From Verrucomicrobiota bacterium (lineage in GTDB: Bacteria; Verrucomicrobiota; Verrucomicrobiia; Verrucomicrobiales; Akkermansiaceae), in assembly GCA_004293445.1 (NCBI GenBank), contig RDYP01000001.1:206754-270753 (forward strand): a stretch of 64,000 nucleotides of DNA, in the 5' to 3' direction. Below, in pieces: positions 44,361 to 52,496 of this stretch. Under the pieces are notes generated by a model that saw nothing but the letters and a program-made list of their open reading frames with translations, did not search any database and was not told where the DNA came from. Position 1 is the stretch's first letter. Every line of letters starts with the position of its first letter. The position numbers and the translations under genes are program-made.

Positions 44361-44378
44361 TTGTGAAATTTTTCACAA
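44361..44378. promoter_or_regulatory. Putative Rex operator upstream of nuoG
   Basis: TTGTGAAATTTTTCACAA is a perfect 18-bp palindrome with 8-bp arms. It fits the Rex consensus TTGTGAA-N4-TTCACAA; Rex is an NADH/NAD+-sensing repressor whose known targets include nuo operons in actinobacteria. The inner TGTGA-N6-TCACA also fits CRP/FNR-family sites, so identity of the protein is open. The site lies 75 bases before nuoG and 56 bases before the divergent glycosyltransferase start. Confidence 0.65.
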
Positions 44379-44385
44379 AGTGCGC

Positions 44386-44414
44386 TTGCGGGGACCGTGT
44401 CGGGTTTTCATAGT
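44386..44414 (+). promoter_or_regulatory. Candidate nuo promoter
   Basis: TTGCGG (44386-44391) and CATAGT (44409-44414) are separated by 17 bases, matching a sigma-70 promoter at 3/6 and 4/6 positions. It lies 8 bases downstream of the Rex-like palindrome and would give a 5' leader of about 30 bases for nuoG. The match is weak. Confidence 0.3.
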
Positions 44415-44452
44415 CCGCCCGCCCGGGGATCGCCTCGAGGCCTCCTTGTCCC

Positions 44453-46210
44453 ATGAGCGAACCCGCCGCCACCGTCGAAGCCAAGCTTCCCAAGGATCTC
44501 GCCGCCGAACGCGGCATGGTCAACGTCCAGATCGACGGAGTCTGGCTGCAAGTCCCTCGAGGCATGCGGATGATCGAGGCCTGCAAGCTGGCTCAAAAGG
44601 AAGTTCCCCATTACTGCTATCATCCCAAGTTGACCGCGCCCGGCAATTGCCGGATGTGCCTCGTCCAAATGGGCATGCCTCCACGCCCGGCACCCGGTCA
44701 GGACCCTGTCCGCGACGCCGATGGTTATGAAAATATCGGCTGGATGCCCCGTCCAGTCATCGCCTGCGCCAACACCGTGTCGGAAAACATGGGCATTCGC
44801 ACCGGTGGTGAGCTGGTCGAGAAATGCCGCGAGGGCGTGATGGAGTTCCTTTTGATCAATCACCCCCTTGATTGTCCGATTTGCGACCAGGCCGGCGAAT
44901 GTCGACTCCAAGAGTTCTCGGTCGAGCACGGCAAAGGCGAATCACGCTTCGTCGACGCAAAGGTCAAGAAGCCCAAGAACGTCGATATCGGACCTCGCGT
45001 TCGTCTCGATGACGAGCGCTGCATCATGTGCAGTCGCTGCATTCGCTTCATGGACGAGGTCGCGGCCGACCCGGTTCTTGGTTTCACACAGCGCGGGACT
45101 CATACCACTTTGACGGTCCACCCCGGCAAGCGATTGGACTCCAACTACTCGCTGAACACGGTCGATATCTGTCCCGTCGGCGCTTTGACTTCCAATGACT
45201 TCCGCTTCCAGATGCGGGTTTGGTTCCTGAAGGAAACCAAGAGCATCGATGTCAACTGTGGCACAGGTTCCAATATCACGATCTGGGCACGCGGGAATAA
45301 AGTCCACCGAATCACTCCGCGCCAGAACGATGAGGTCAATTCGAACTGGATGCCCGACTCTCACCGTCTGAGCTTCCATCAGATCGATAGCGACAAGCGC
45401 CTCACCGAGCCGCTCGCGAAGGATGGATCGGTTCATGCTCCGATCTCATGGGGAAGCGCGATCGCGGACAGTGCAGCCGAGCTTCGGAAATTCCACGCTT
45501 CGGAAATCGCGATCATCGCATCCGCCCGCATGACGAACGAGGAGCTCTTCCTTGTCCGCGCCCTAGCCAGCGAGTTGGGGACTTCTCTCGTCACTACCGT
45601 CCCGCGCATGGGCGAAAGCGATGGACTGCTGATCTCTGCGGATCGGAATCCAAACAGCACCGGCGCCAAGCTGGTCTGGCAATCTGGGGATACTGCCGGC
45701 AACCTTGCTACGATTCGCGAAGGCGTCCGCCAAGGCTCCATCAAGGCTCTTCTTGTTCTGAGCGAAGACCTCGTCGAAGCGGGCTTCAGCTCAGAAGATC
45801 TCGCCAAGCCCGCTTTCATCGCTTCGATCCAGCTCCTCGCCGGCCCGACGGCCGAGGCCAGCCACATCGTTCTTCCCGGTGCCGCTTTTGCCGAGAAGCG
45901 CGGATCCATGGTCAACGTCACCGGTCGCATCCAGCGGCTCAATCGCGCCGTTGAACCTCTCGGTTCTGCAAAAGATGATTGGGAGATCCTGCGCGACCTG
46001 ATCCTCGCCCTCCAAGGCGCGAAGGTCGGCGACGGGCCCAATAGCATCGAAGACGTTTTCAAGGCGATGTCATCCCAAGTTCCCGAGTTCGATGGCCTCA
46101 GCCTCTCGAAGATCGGCGATCTCGGCCAAGCGATCGTCGCGACCGGCGTCACCATCCCTCTCCTCGACAACGAGCGCGCCCGCAAGGCCGCTGGACTGAT
46201 CAACGGCTAA
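44453..46210 (+). CDS. nuoG: NADH-quinone oxidoreductase subunit G
   Basis: A 585-residue iron-sulfur subunit in the electron-input arm of complex I. The [2Fe-2S] domain has Cys residues in YCYHP, NCRMCL and IACANT with an unusually long loop before the last Cys. The His-Cys cluster is HPLDCPICDQAGEC; [4Fe-4S] ligands are in CIMCSRCIRF and DICPVGAL. The molybdopterin-oxidoreductase-like C-terminal part is shorter than in E. coli NuoG (about 900 residues). First gene of the local nuo operon; nuoA-F are not in the window. Confidence 0.95.
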   Translation: MSEPAATVEAKLPKDLAAERGMVNVQIDGVWLQVPRGMRMIEACKLAQKEVPHYCYHPKLTAPGNCRMCLVQMGMPPRPAPGQDPVRDADGYENIGWMPRPVIACANTVSENMGIRTGGELVEKCREGVMEFLLINHPLDCPICDQAGECRLQEFSVEHGKGESRFVDAKVKKPKNVDIGPRVRLDDERCIMCSRCIRFMDEVAADPVLGFTQRGTHTTLTVHPGKRLDSNYSLNTVDICPVGALTSNDFRFQMRVWFLKETKSIDVNCGTGSNITIWARGNKVHRITPRQNDEVNSNWMPDSHRLSFHQIDSDKRLTEPLAKDGSVHAPISWGSAIADSAAELRKFHASEIAIIASARMTNEELFLVRALASELGTSLVTTVPRMGESDGLLISADRNPNSTGAKLVWQSGDTAGNLATIREGVRQGSIKALLVLSEDLVEAGFSSEDLAKPAFIASIQLLAGPTAEASHIVLPGAAFAEKRGSMVNVTGRIQRLNRAVEPLGSAKDDWEILRDLILALQGAKVGDGPNSIEDVFKAMSSQVPEFDGLSLSKIGDLGQAIVATGVTIPLLDNERARKAAGLING

Positions 46211-46228
46211 TCCAGGCATCCGCCCTTC

Positions 46229-47488
46229 ATGGACCTCGTCACACTTCTCGTCATTCTCGCCAAGGTGGTAGGCCTGACCTTCGTGGTCGTCCTTCCGCTT
46301 GTTCCCATCTCGGTCTATTTCGAGCGTCGTTTTTCCGCGATCATTCAGGATCGAGTCGGCCCCAATCGTGTCGGGATCCCGCTCACGCTTCTCGGCGCCA
46401 AAAAGGACTTCTCCTTTTTCGGCCTCGTGCAGCCCATGGCCGATGGCTTGAAGCTGTTCTTAAAGGAGGACTTCACCCCTTCCCACGTCAACAAGGCCTT
46501 CTATTGGCTGGCTCCCGCACTCACCGTCGTGCCCGCGCTCGTTACCGTCTGCGTGGTTCCCTTCGGCTCGGACATCATCGTCAATGGCATCGGTTACAAA
46601 CTGGTCATCGCCGATCTCGATATCGGGCCGCTCTTCGTTTTCGCGATCTCTTCCCTCTCGGTTTACGGCATCACCCTCGCCGGTTGGTCCTCGAATTCGA
46701 AGTTCCCCTTTATTGGTGGCGTTCGCTCAACCGCCCAGATGATTTCCTACGAGATCGCTCTCGGTCTCTCGGTTGTCCCTGTCCTCCTCTACTACGGCGA
46801 CCTCAATCTCTCGAACATCGTCGAGCAGCAGTCCGTCAATGGATGGCTCCTGCTTCCGCTCTGGGGAAATTCGGCTCCTTGGAACAACGGCGGCGACTAC
46901 ACTGCATGGATTTTCTGGATCCCTGCGATGATCGCCTTTGTGATCTTCACCACTTCGGTCTTCGCGGAGACCAACCGGATGCCCTTCGATCTTCCCGAAT
47001 GCGAAACGGAGCTCGTTGGCGGCTACCACACCGAATACTCGTCGATGAAGTTCGCCATGTTCTTCATGGGCGAATACGCGGCGATGGTCATCGGTTCATC
47101 GCTCGTTGTGACGCTGTTCCTCGGTGGCTGGTCCCTTGGTCCGTGGTTCGACACCTGGGCTGCCGGGCTGAAGATCGGCTCGGTAGGTATCGGCGGACTC
47201 CTGAACATGAGTGTTTTCATGGCGAAAGTCGTCGCCTTCATTCTCTTCTTCATCCTCGTCCGCTGGACCGTCCCGCGCTTCCGCTACGATCAGTTGATGC
47301 GCCTCGGCTGGGTGATTTTCTTCGAGGCCGCCCTCATCAATGTTTTCCTCGCCGCCTTGGTGATTGCTGCGCCCCAGTTCGGCACCCTCGCCACCGCAGC
47401 GGGCCTCGCCCTCCTCGCCATTGTTACCGGTACGCTCGTTTGGGTCCTCAAGGTCTCCGAAAAGAAGAGCGCTCCGATCTCCATCTAA
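46229..47488 (+). CDS. nuoH: NADH-quinone oxidoreductase subunit H
   Basis: A 419-residue membrane subunit forming part of the quinone-binding chamber of complex I. It has about eight helices and the conserved ERRFSAIIQDRVGPNRVG, PMADGLKLFLKEDFTP and FDLPECETELVGGYHTEYSS motifs (quoted in part). It is longer than most NuoH (about 330 residues) because of extended loops and an extra C-terminal helix region (LATAAGLALLAIVTGTLVWV). Confidence 0.95.
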   Translation: MDLVTLLVILAKVVGLTFVVVLPLVPISVYFERRFSAIIQDRVGPNRVGIPLTLLGAKKDFSFFGLVQPMADGLKLFLKEDFTPSHVNKAFYWLAPALTVVPALVTVCVVPFGSDIIVNGIGYKLVIADLDIGPLFVFAISSLSVYGITLAGWSSNSKFPFIGGVRSTAQMISYEIALGLSVVPVLLYYGDLNLSNIVEQQSVNGWLLLPLWGNSAPWNNGGDYTAWIFWIPAMIAFVIFTTSVFAETNRMPFDLPECETELVGGYHTEYSSMKFAMFFMGEYAAMVIGSSLVVTLFLGGWSLGPWFDTWAAGLKIGSVGIGGLLNMSVFMAKVVAFILFFILVRWTVPRFRYDQLMRLGWVIFFEAALINVFLAALVIAAPQFGTLATAAGLALLAIVTGTLVWVLKVSEKKSAPISI

Positions 47489-47501
47489 CATCCTCTTTCC
47501 C

Positions 47502-48068
47502 ATGGCCGTCGTCAAAGTCACCCGCCCCAAGCTCAACGCCGGGGAAAAGATGTACCTCGGTGCCATCTTCAAAGGCTTCGTCATCACGATGAAGCACGCC
47601 ATCGCCTCGATGCGAAACAAGACCCGCGGTGCCGATGCCATGGAGTCCACTGGCCTCGGCATCACGATGCAATATCCCGAGCAAAAGTGGGACGGCCACC
47701 TGCCGGATTACTACCGGGGCGCCCCCGCCCTTGTCACTGACGAGCAGGACCGTGAACGCTGCGTTTCCTGTCAGCTTTGCGAATTCATCTGCCCACCCAA
47801 GGCGATCAAGATCACTCCCGGCGAAATCCCGTCCGACGATCCATGGGCCAAGGTGGAGAAGCGCCCCAAGGAGTTCGAGATTGATATGACGCGCTGCATT
47901 TATTGCGGGATGTGCGAAGAGGTCTGCCCAGAACAGGCGATCTACCTTCGGAAGGATTATGCGATCACAGGCCTGAAGCGTGCCGACATGGTGCACAACA
48001 AGAAGAAGCTCTATGAGATCGGCGGCAAGCGGGTCGGTCTCGTCAACAAGTGGAACGAGCTGAAGTGA
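47502..48068 (+). CDS. nuoI: NADH-quinone oxidoreductase subunit I
   Basis: A 188-residue complex I subunit holding two [4Fe-4S] clusters (N6a, N6b) that pass electrons to quinone. The motifs are CVSCQLCEFICPP and CIYCGMCEEVCPEQAI. ATG 47502 is chosen because it begins the homologous region (MAVVKVTRPKL). The stop overlaps a GTG that begins a small frame. Confidence 0.96.
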   Translation: MAVVKVTRPKLNAGEKMYLGAIFKGFVITMKHAIASMRNKTRGADAMESTGLGITMQYPEQKWDGHLPDYYRGAPALVTDEQDRERCVSCQLCEFICPPKAIKITPGEIPSDDPWAKVEKRPKEFEIDMTRCIYCGMCEEVCPEQAIYLRKDYAITGLKRADMVHNKKKLYEIGGKRVGLVNKWNELK

Positions 48069-48169
48069 TTTCCCTCTCGTCATCCATCGTTGGCTCCTTG
48101 GTAGGAGCCGCAGTCGCTGTATCGATGCTGCCGGTAGCTTGTCAGGCCGCGCTGAAGAGCAAGCCCTGA
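48065..48169 (+). CDS. Possible 34-residue membrane peptide between nuoI and nuoJ
   Basis: A GTG at 48065 overlaps the nuoI TGA (GTGA), opening a 34-codon frame that ends with TGA at 48169. The peptide has a long hydrophobic stretch, IVGSLVGAAVAVSMLPVA, then a short basic tail (ALKSKP), as expected for a single-pass small membrane protein. The frame covers most of the 132-bp gap, which is otherwise unusually long for this operon. A hairpin GGCTCC/GGAGCC (48092-48109) lies within it. It may be a real small complex I-associated protein or chance; no family is recognised. Confidence 0.4.
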   Translation: MISLSSSIVGSLVGAAVAVSMLPVACQAALKSKP

Positions 48170-48200
48170 AGTTTTCGAAATTCTCCATCTTTCCATCTCC

Positions 48201-48758
48201 ATGCCTCTCGCCCTTTTTTGGTTCTTCGCCGCCGTCATGCTCATCGGCGGACTCGCGGTGGTTTCTTTACGAAATCCCGTCGCGTCCGCCCTTTCGATGG
48301 TGGCTTCCTTTGTGGGTCTTGCCGGGCTCTTCATCGGCCTCAATGCCTTTTTCGTCGGGATCATCCAAATTCTCGTCTACGCCGGCGCGATCATGGTGTT
48401 GTTCATCTTCATCATCATGCTCCTCGATCTGAAGACCGAGGAAAAGCGTGCGCCCAAGCTCGCCCCCGCCCTCGGAGGCCTCGGCATCGTCCTCGCTTTC
48501 ACCATCCAACTCATCGGGGTCCTTTCGCAGACCCCCAACAAGTCGCACGAGCCGCTCGACCTCGTCGCGGCATCGGCAAGCATGGCTGGACGCAGCGAAG
48601 GAATCGCCAGCAAGCTCAAGGCTGGTCATCTGCCCGACGTCAACCTCATCGGGGACACTCTCTTCAACGGCTACAACTTCCCGCTCCAAATCATCGGCGT
48701 CCTGCTCCTCGTATCCACGATCGGCGTCGTCGTTCTCTCCAAACGCCAAGCTGCCTGA
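48201..48758 (+). CDS. nuoJ: NADH-quinone oxidoreductase subunit J
   Basis: A 185-residue membrane subunit of complex I with five hydrophobic helices. Conserved segments are SLRNPVASALSMV near the start and VGIIQILVYAGAIMVLFIFIIMLLDL (key part QILVYAGAIMVLF), the family hallmark around the pi-bulge helix. The long loop at about 78-140 is polar and low in conservation. Confidence 0.94.
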   Translation: MPLALFWFFAAVMLIGGLAVVSLRNPVASALSMVASFVGLAGLFIGLNAFFVGIIQILVYAGAIMVLFIFIIMLLDLKTEEKRAPKLAPALGGLGIVLAFTIQLIGVLSQTPNKSHEPLDLVAASASMAGRSEGIASKLKAGHLPDVNLIGDTLFNGYNFPLQIIGVLLLVSTIGVVVLSKRQAA

Positions 48759-48827
48759 AGAATCGACGGGATGAAAGGGGCTCTCCCCTGATTTTGAAAC
48801 CATCCCCATTGCCCAATCTCCAATCCC

Positions 48828-49145
48828 ATGGCATCCCTTCACGACTACCTTCTTGTATCCGGCCTTCTTTTCGCGATCGGTCTCGCGGGCGTGGTACTTC
48901 GCCGCAATATCATCGTGATGTTCATGTGCCTAGAGCTGATGCTCAGCGCCGCGAACCTTACCCTGGTCGCTTTCTCCCGATTCAACGGAATGAACGGCCT
49001 GCCCGATTACAACGGCCAGATGCTCGTGTTTTTCGTCATCACCGTCGCCGCTGCCGAAGTGTCTGTCGGCCTTGCCATCATCGTCGCCCTCTACCGCGCC
49101 CGTCAGACGATCCACACGGATGACCTCAACAGTCTGAAGGGCTGA
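48828..49145 (+). CDS. nuoK: NADH-quinone oxidoreductase subunit K
   Basis: A 105-residue subunit with three helices, related to MrpC antiporter subunits. Conserved parts are [20 protein letters not shown], with the buried Glu in [11 protein letters not shown], and the second Glu in [15 protein letters not shown]. The length is standard. Confidence 0.95.
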   Translation: MASLHDYLLVSGLLFAIGLAGVVLRRNIIVMFMCLELMLSAANLTLVAFSRFNGMNGLPDYNGQMLVFFVITVAAAEVSVGLAIIVALYRARQTIHTDDLNSLKG

Positions 49146-49192
49146 GAGTTCGAAGATCCCAGCATTCCGAATCCGCCAATCTTTCTCCGAAC

Positions 49193-50989
49193 ATGCCCTG
49201 GCTCCTCCTGCTACTTCCGCTGATCGCTGCCGCGGCGAATCAGCTCTACCTCAAGCGAAACGCTTTCATCGCGTCGATGCTGTCTGTGGCCTCGGTTGCC
49301 GCGACCTTCGCGATTTCCCTGATGCTTCTCGGCAAGGAAAACGCCGTGGCACCTCTCAACTGGATCGCCATCGGTGGCTTCGAGATTGAAATCGGACTCA
49401 AACTCGACCAACTCGCGACAGGGATGATGGTCGTCGTTACCGGCGTCGGTCTTCTGGTCCATGTGTTCTCGCTCGCCTACATGGCCGACGATAGCGCGAA
49501 GGCCCGCTTCTTCACCTGCCTCTCGCTCTTCATGTTCTCGATGACCGGCATCGTGCTGGCCTCGAATTTCATCATGACCTTCATGTTCTGGGAGCTGGTC
49601 GGTCTCAGCTCCTACCTCCTGATCGGTCACTGGTATCAAAGGGAGTCGGCCGCAGACGCAGCCAAAAAAGCCTTTATCACCAACCGCGTGGGTGATTTCG
49701 GCTTCATGATCGGGATCCTCATGCTCTGGGGAATCACCGGCACGTTGAACTTCGATGACATGAAGGTTCCCGCTGGGATCTCCACCGGCGTTCTCGGTGC
49801 CGCCCTTCTCTGCGTGTTCTGCGGTGCTGTCGGCAAGTCGGCCCAAATGCCGCTCCACGTGTGGCTGCCCGATGCCATGGAAGGCCCCACTCCCGTTTCA
49901 GCGCTTATCCATGCCGCCACCATGGTCGCTGCCGGCGTTTACATGCTGTTCCGTCTTCAATTGTCGATCGGGAGCGATGCCTTTGACAATTTCGCGGGCG
50001 ATACCATCGCGATCGTCGGCGGGATCACCGCCCTTTGTGCCGCGCTGATGGCCACTCAGCAGAACGACATCAAGCGGATCCTCGCCTACTCGACCCTCTC
50101 GCAGTTGGGCTACATGATCATGGCTGTCGGACTGCTTGCCGGAGAGGCCGGAATGTTCCACCTCTTCACCCACGCTTGGTTCAAGGCCTTGCTTTTCCTC
50201 GGCTCCGGTGCGGTGATCCACGCTTGCCACCACCAGCAGGACATCTGGCAGATGGGCGGGCTTCTGAAAAAAATGCCAATCACCGGCTTCACTTTCCTCA
50301 TCGGATTCCTCGCCCTCATCGCCGTGCCCGGAACGGCCGGATTCTTCTCCAAGGAGCAGATCCTCGAAGCCGCTCACCACCACGACCGCCTTTCCTGGTT
50401 GTTCTGGGTCGCCGCCACCGTCGCCCTGCTCACTCCTTTCTACATGACGCGCCTTTTCGCTGTGGCCTTCCTCGGCAAACAGCGCTCGAAGGACGCCGAT
50501 CACGCCCACGAAGTCGGCCCCCTGATGTTCCTGCCGCTCTTGATCCTTGCAGTCCTCGGCCTGATCGCCGGCTACCCCTTCATCGCGGAAAAGCTCGCGC
50601 CCGCCTATGAAAAGCCGGCCCATCTCTTTCACTTCAGCGGTCTCGTCCCGATCACTTCGGTCGTCGCCGTGCTGGTCGGACTCGTCGCCGGGTTGGTCGT
50701 TTATCTCGGCAAGGAAAGGGATCCGATCTCCGTCCCCTTGTTCCGCGACCGCTTCAGGATCGACGCCTTCTATGACGGGGTCCTAGTGAGATACCTCCAA
50801 GACGCTTTCGCCGCGATCGTCCACTTCTTCGATGAGTTTTTAATCAGTGGTCTCATCGTCGGCGGCTCAGCCCGAATCGCCGAGGGCTTTGGCGGCCTCT
50901 TCCGCCGTGTCCAAGGCGGAAATCTCCAAGGCTACGCGTTCGCCTTCGGCATCGGCGTGATCCTCGTCATTTACTTCACGGCTTTCTAA
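49193..50989 (+). CDS. nuoL: NADH-quinone oxidoreductase subunit L
   Basis: A 598-residue proton-pumping antiporter-like subunit with about 16 helices and the long lateral helix at the C-terminus. Typical motifs are FWELVGLSSYLLIGHWYQR, AFITNRVGDFGFMIG, LHVWLPDAMEGPTPVSALIHAATMV (partly quoted) and STLSQLGYMIMAVGL. It starts 47 bases after nuoK and ends two bases before nuoM. Confidence 0.95.
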   Translation: MPWLLLLLPLIAAAANQLYLKRNAFIASMLSVASVAATFAISLMLLGKENAVAPLNWIAIGGFEIEIGLKLDQLATGMMVVVTGVGLLVHVFSLAYMADDSAKARFFTCLSLFMFSMTGIVLASNFIMTFMFWELVGLSSYLLIGHWYQRESAADAAKKAFITNRVGDFGFMIGILMLWGITGTLNFDDMKVPAGISTGVLGAALLCVFCGAVGKSAQMPLHVWLPDAMEGPTPVSALIHAATMVAAGVYMLFRLQLSIGSDAFDNFAGDTIAIVGGITALCAALMATQQNDIKRILAYSTLSQLGYMIMAVGLLAGEAGMFHLFTHAWFKALLFLGSGAVIHACHHQQDIWQMGGLLKKMPITGFTFLIGFLALIAVPGTAGFFSKEQILEAAHHHDRLSWLFWVAATVALLTPFYMTRLFAVAFLGKQRSKDADHAHEVGPLMFLPLLILAVLGLIAGYPFIAEKLAPAYEKPAHLFHFSGLVPITSVVAVLVGLVAGLVVYLGKERDPISVPLFRDRFRIDAFYDGVLVRYLQDAFAAIVHFFDEFLISGLIVGGSARIAEGFGGLFRRVQGGNLQGYAFAFGIGVILVIYFTAF

Positions 50990-50991
50990 CA

Positions 50992-52452
50992 ATGCTCGCT
51001 CTCCTTGTCATCCTTCCGCTGATCGCATTCATCGCGATCCTCGCCGGCGCGCCTGCCCGCAAGTCCGCCGTGGCTGCAGGCCTCGCCAACCTCGCACTCG
51101 GCCTATGGGCTGCAGCCACTTGGGAGAATAGCGACCATTGGTCGATTTCTCTCCCGGTGCTCGAGAAGCCCGCGCTCCATCTTGCCTTCGCCTTCACCGA
51201 TGGCATGAGCGTGATCATGGTGCTCCTCTCCGTCCTCGTCACCCTAGCCGCGCTGCTTTCAGGCAAGGCTCCCGAGGGGCGCGAAACGCTTTACTACGGA
51301 TCCTCCCTGCTCATCTCGGCCGGTGCCATCGGAGCATTCGCAGCCACCGATCTGTTCTTCTTCTATGCCTTCCACGAACTCGCCCTGATCCCGACTTTCG
51401 TCATGATCGGCCTCCTTGGCCGGGGCGACCGCCGCGACGCCGCTTGGAAGATCACCCTCTACCTCGGCTTCGGCTCGATCATCCTGCTCGCCGGCCTCGT
51501 CTGGCTCGCCAACCTCGCAGGCACCTTCGACATCCCGACGATGGTTCGCGCCGCGCAAGAGGGCTCTCTTTCGATCGATCCCGCGACCCAAAAAAGCATC
51601 GCCGCTCTCCTGATTGTCGGCTTCGGCGTGCTGGTCTCGCTCTTCCCCTTTCATTCGTGGGCCGCGCCTGCCTACGCCAGCGCACCGGCACCGACCGCGA
51701 TGCTTCACGCCGGTGTCCTCAAAAAGTTCGGCCTTTATGGACTGCTCCGCGTTGCCCTTCCGATTCTCCCGGATGGCATGAATGCCTGGCTGATCCCGCT
51801 GCTGGTTCTCCTTGTCGGCAATATCCTCTGGGTCGGCCTCGTGACCATCAGTCAAAAGCGCCTCGACCTCATGCTCGGCAACTCGTCGGTCATGCACATG
51901 GGCTACATTTTTCTGGCCATCGCGGCACTTGCGTCCGCCACCGCGACCGGCCAATCCAATCCACTCGCCCAACCCGCTGCCGTGCTGCTCATGTTCGCCC
52001 ACGGCATCTCCATCGCCATGCTTTTCGGCCTCGCCGACCGCATCGAGCGAAACACCGGCACGCTCGAACTTTCCGATCTCGGTGGCCTCGCAAAGTCGGC
52101 ACCGGGCCTTGCCTTCCTCTTCGGAATGGTCGCCATGGCATCGATCGGTCTGCCCGGTCTCGCCAATTTCGCTGGTGAGGTTCTGGTCTTCCTCTCCGCA
52201 TTCAAAAACTACGATCCCGCTGCCGGATTGGCCCCCGTCCAAGTTGCGGGAATCTTGGCGATCTGGGGTGTTGTCATCAGCGCTGTTTACATGCTCCGTG
52301 CGTATCGCCGAGTCTTTCACGGCCCCAGCGTCCCCAGCACGGAGAATGCATCCGACCTGAGCTTTGCCGACCGACTCCCAGTGCTGCTTCTCGCCGTGCC
52401 CCTGCTCGTCGTCGGCATTTATCCGAACCTGCTGCTCAGCCTCCTCAAGTGA
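50992..52452 (+). CDS. nuoM: NADH-quinone oxidoreductase subunit M
   Basis: A 486-residue antiporter-like proton-pumping subunit. The conserved Glu of the pump lies in FYAFHELALIPTFVMIGL, the Lys-rich functional region in the sequence around LFPFHSWAAPAYASAPAPT, and SSVMHMGYIFLAIAAL matches the second channel. About 14 helices. It directly follows nuoL, as usual. Confidence 0.94.
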   Translation: MLALLVILPLIAFIAILAGAPARKSAVAAGLANLALGLWAAATWENSDHWSISLPVLEKPALHLAFAFTDGMSVIMVLLSVLVTLAALLSGKAPEGRETLYYGSSLLISAGAIGAFAATDLFFFYAFHELALIPTFVMIGLLGRGDRRDAAWKITLYLGFGSIILLAGLVWLANLAGTFDIPTMVRAAQEGSLSIDPATQKSIAALLIVGFGVLVSLFPFHSWAAPAYASAPAPTAMLHAGVLKKFGLYGLLRVALPILPDGMNAWLIPLLVLLVGNILWVGLVTISQKRLDLMLGNSSVMHMGYIFLAIAALASATATGQSNPLAQPAAVLLMFAHGISIAMLFGLADRIERNTGTLELSDLGGLAKSAPGLAFLFGMVAMASIGLPGLANFAGEVLVFLSAFKNYDPAAGLAPVQVAGILAIWGVVISAVYMLRAYRRVFHGPSVPSTENASDLSFADRLPVLLLAVPLLVVGIYPNLLLSLLK

Positions 52453-52496
52453 TCTTTCACTGACCAACGGCCACCCGGCACCTTCCTCCTCTTCCC

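Noticed and set aside
51259..52467. 402-codon open frame antisense to nuoM
   Set aside because: Highly charged, low-complexity translation opposite a clear complex I subunit.
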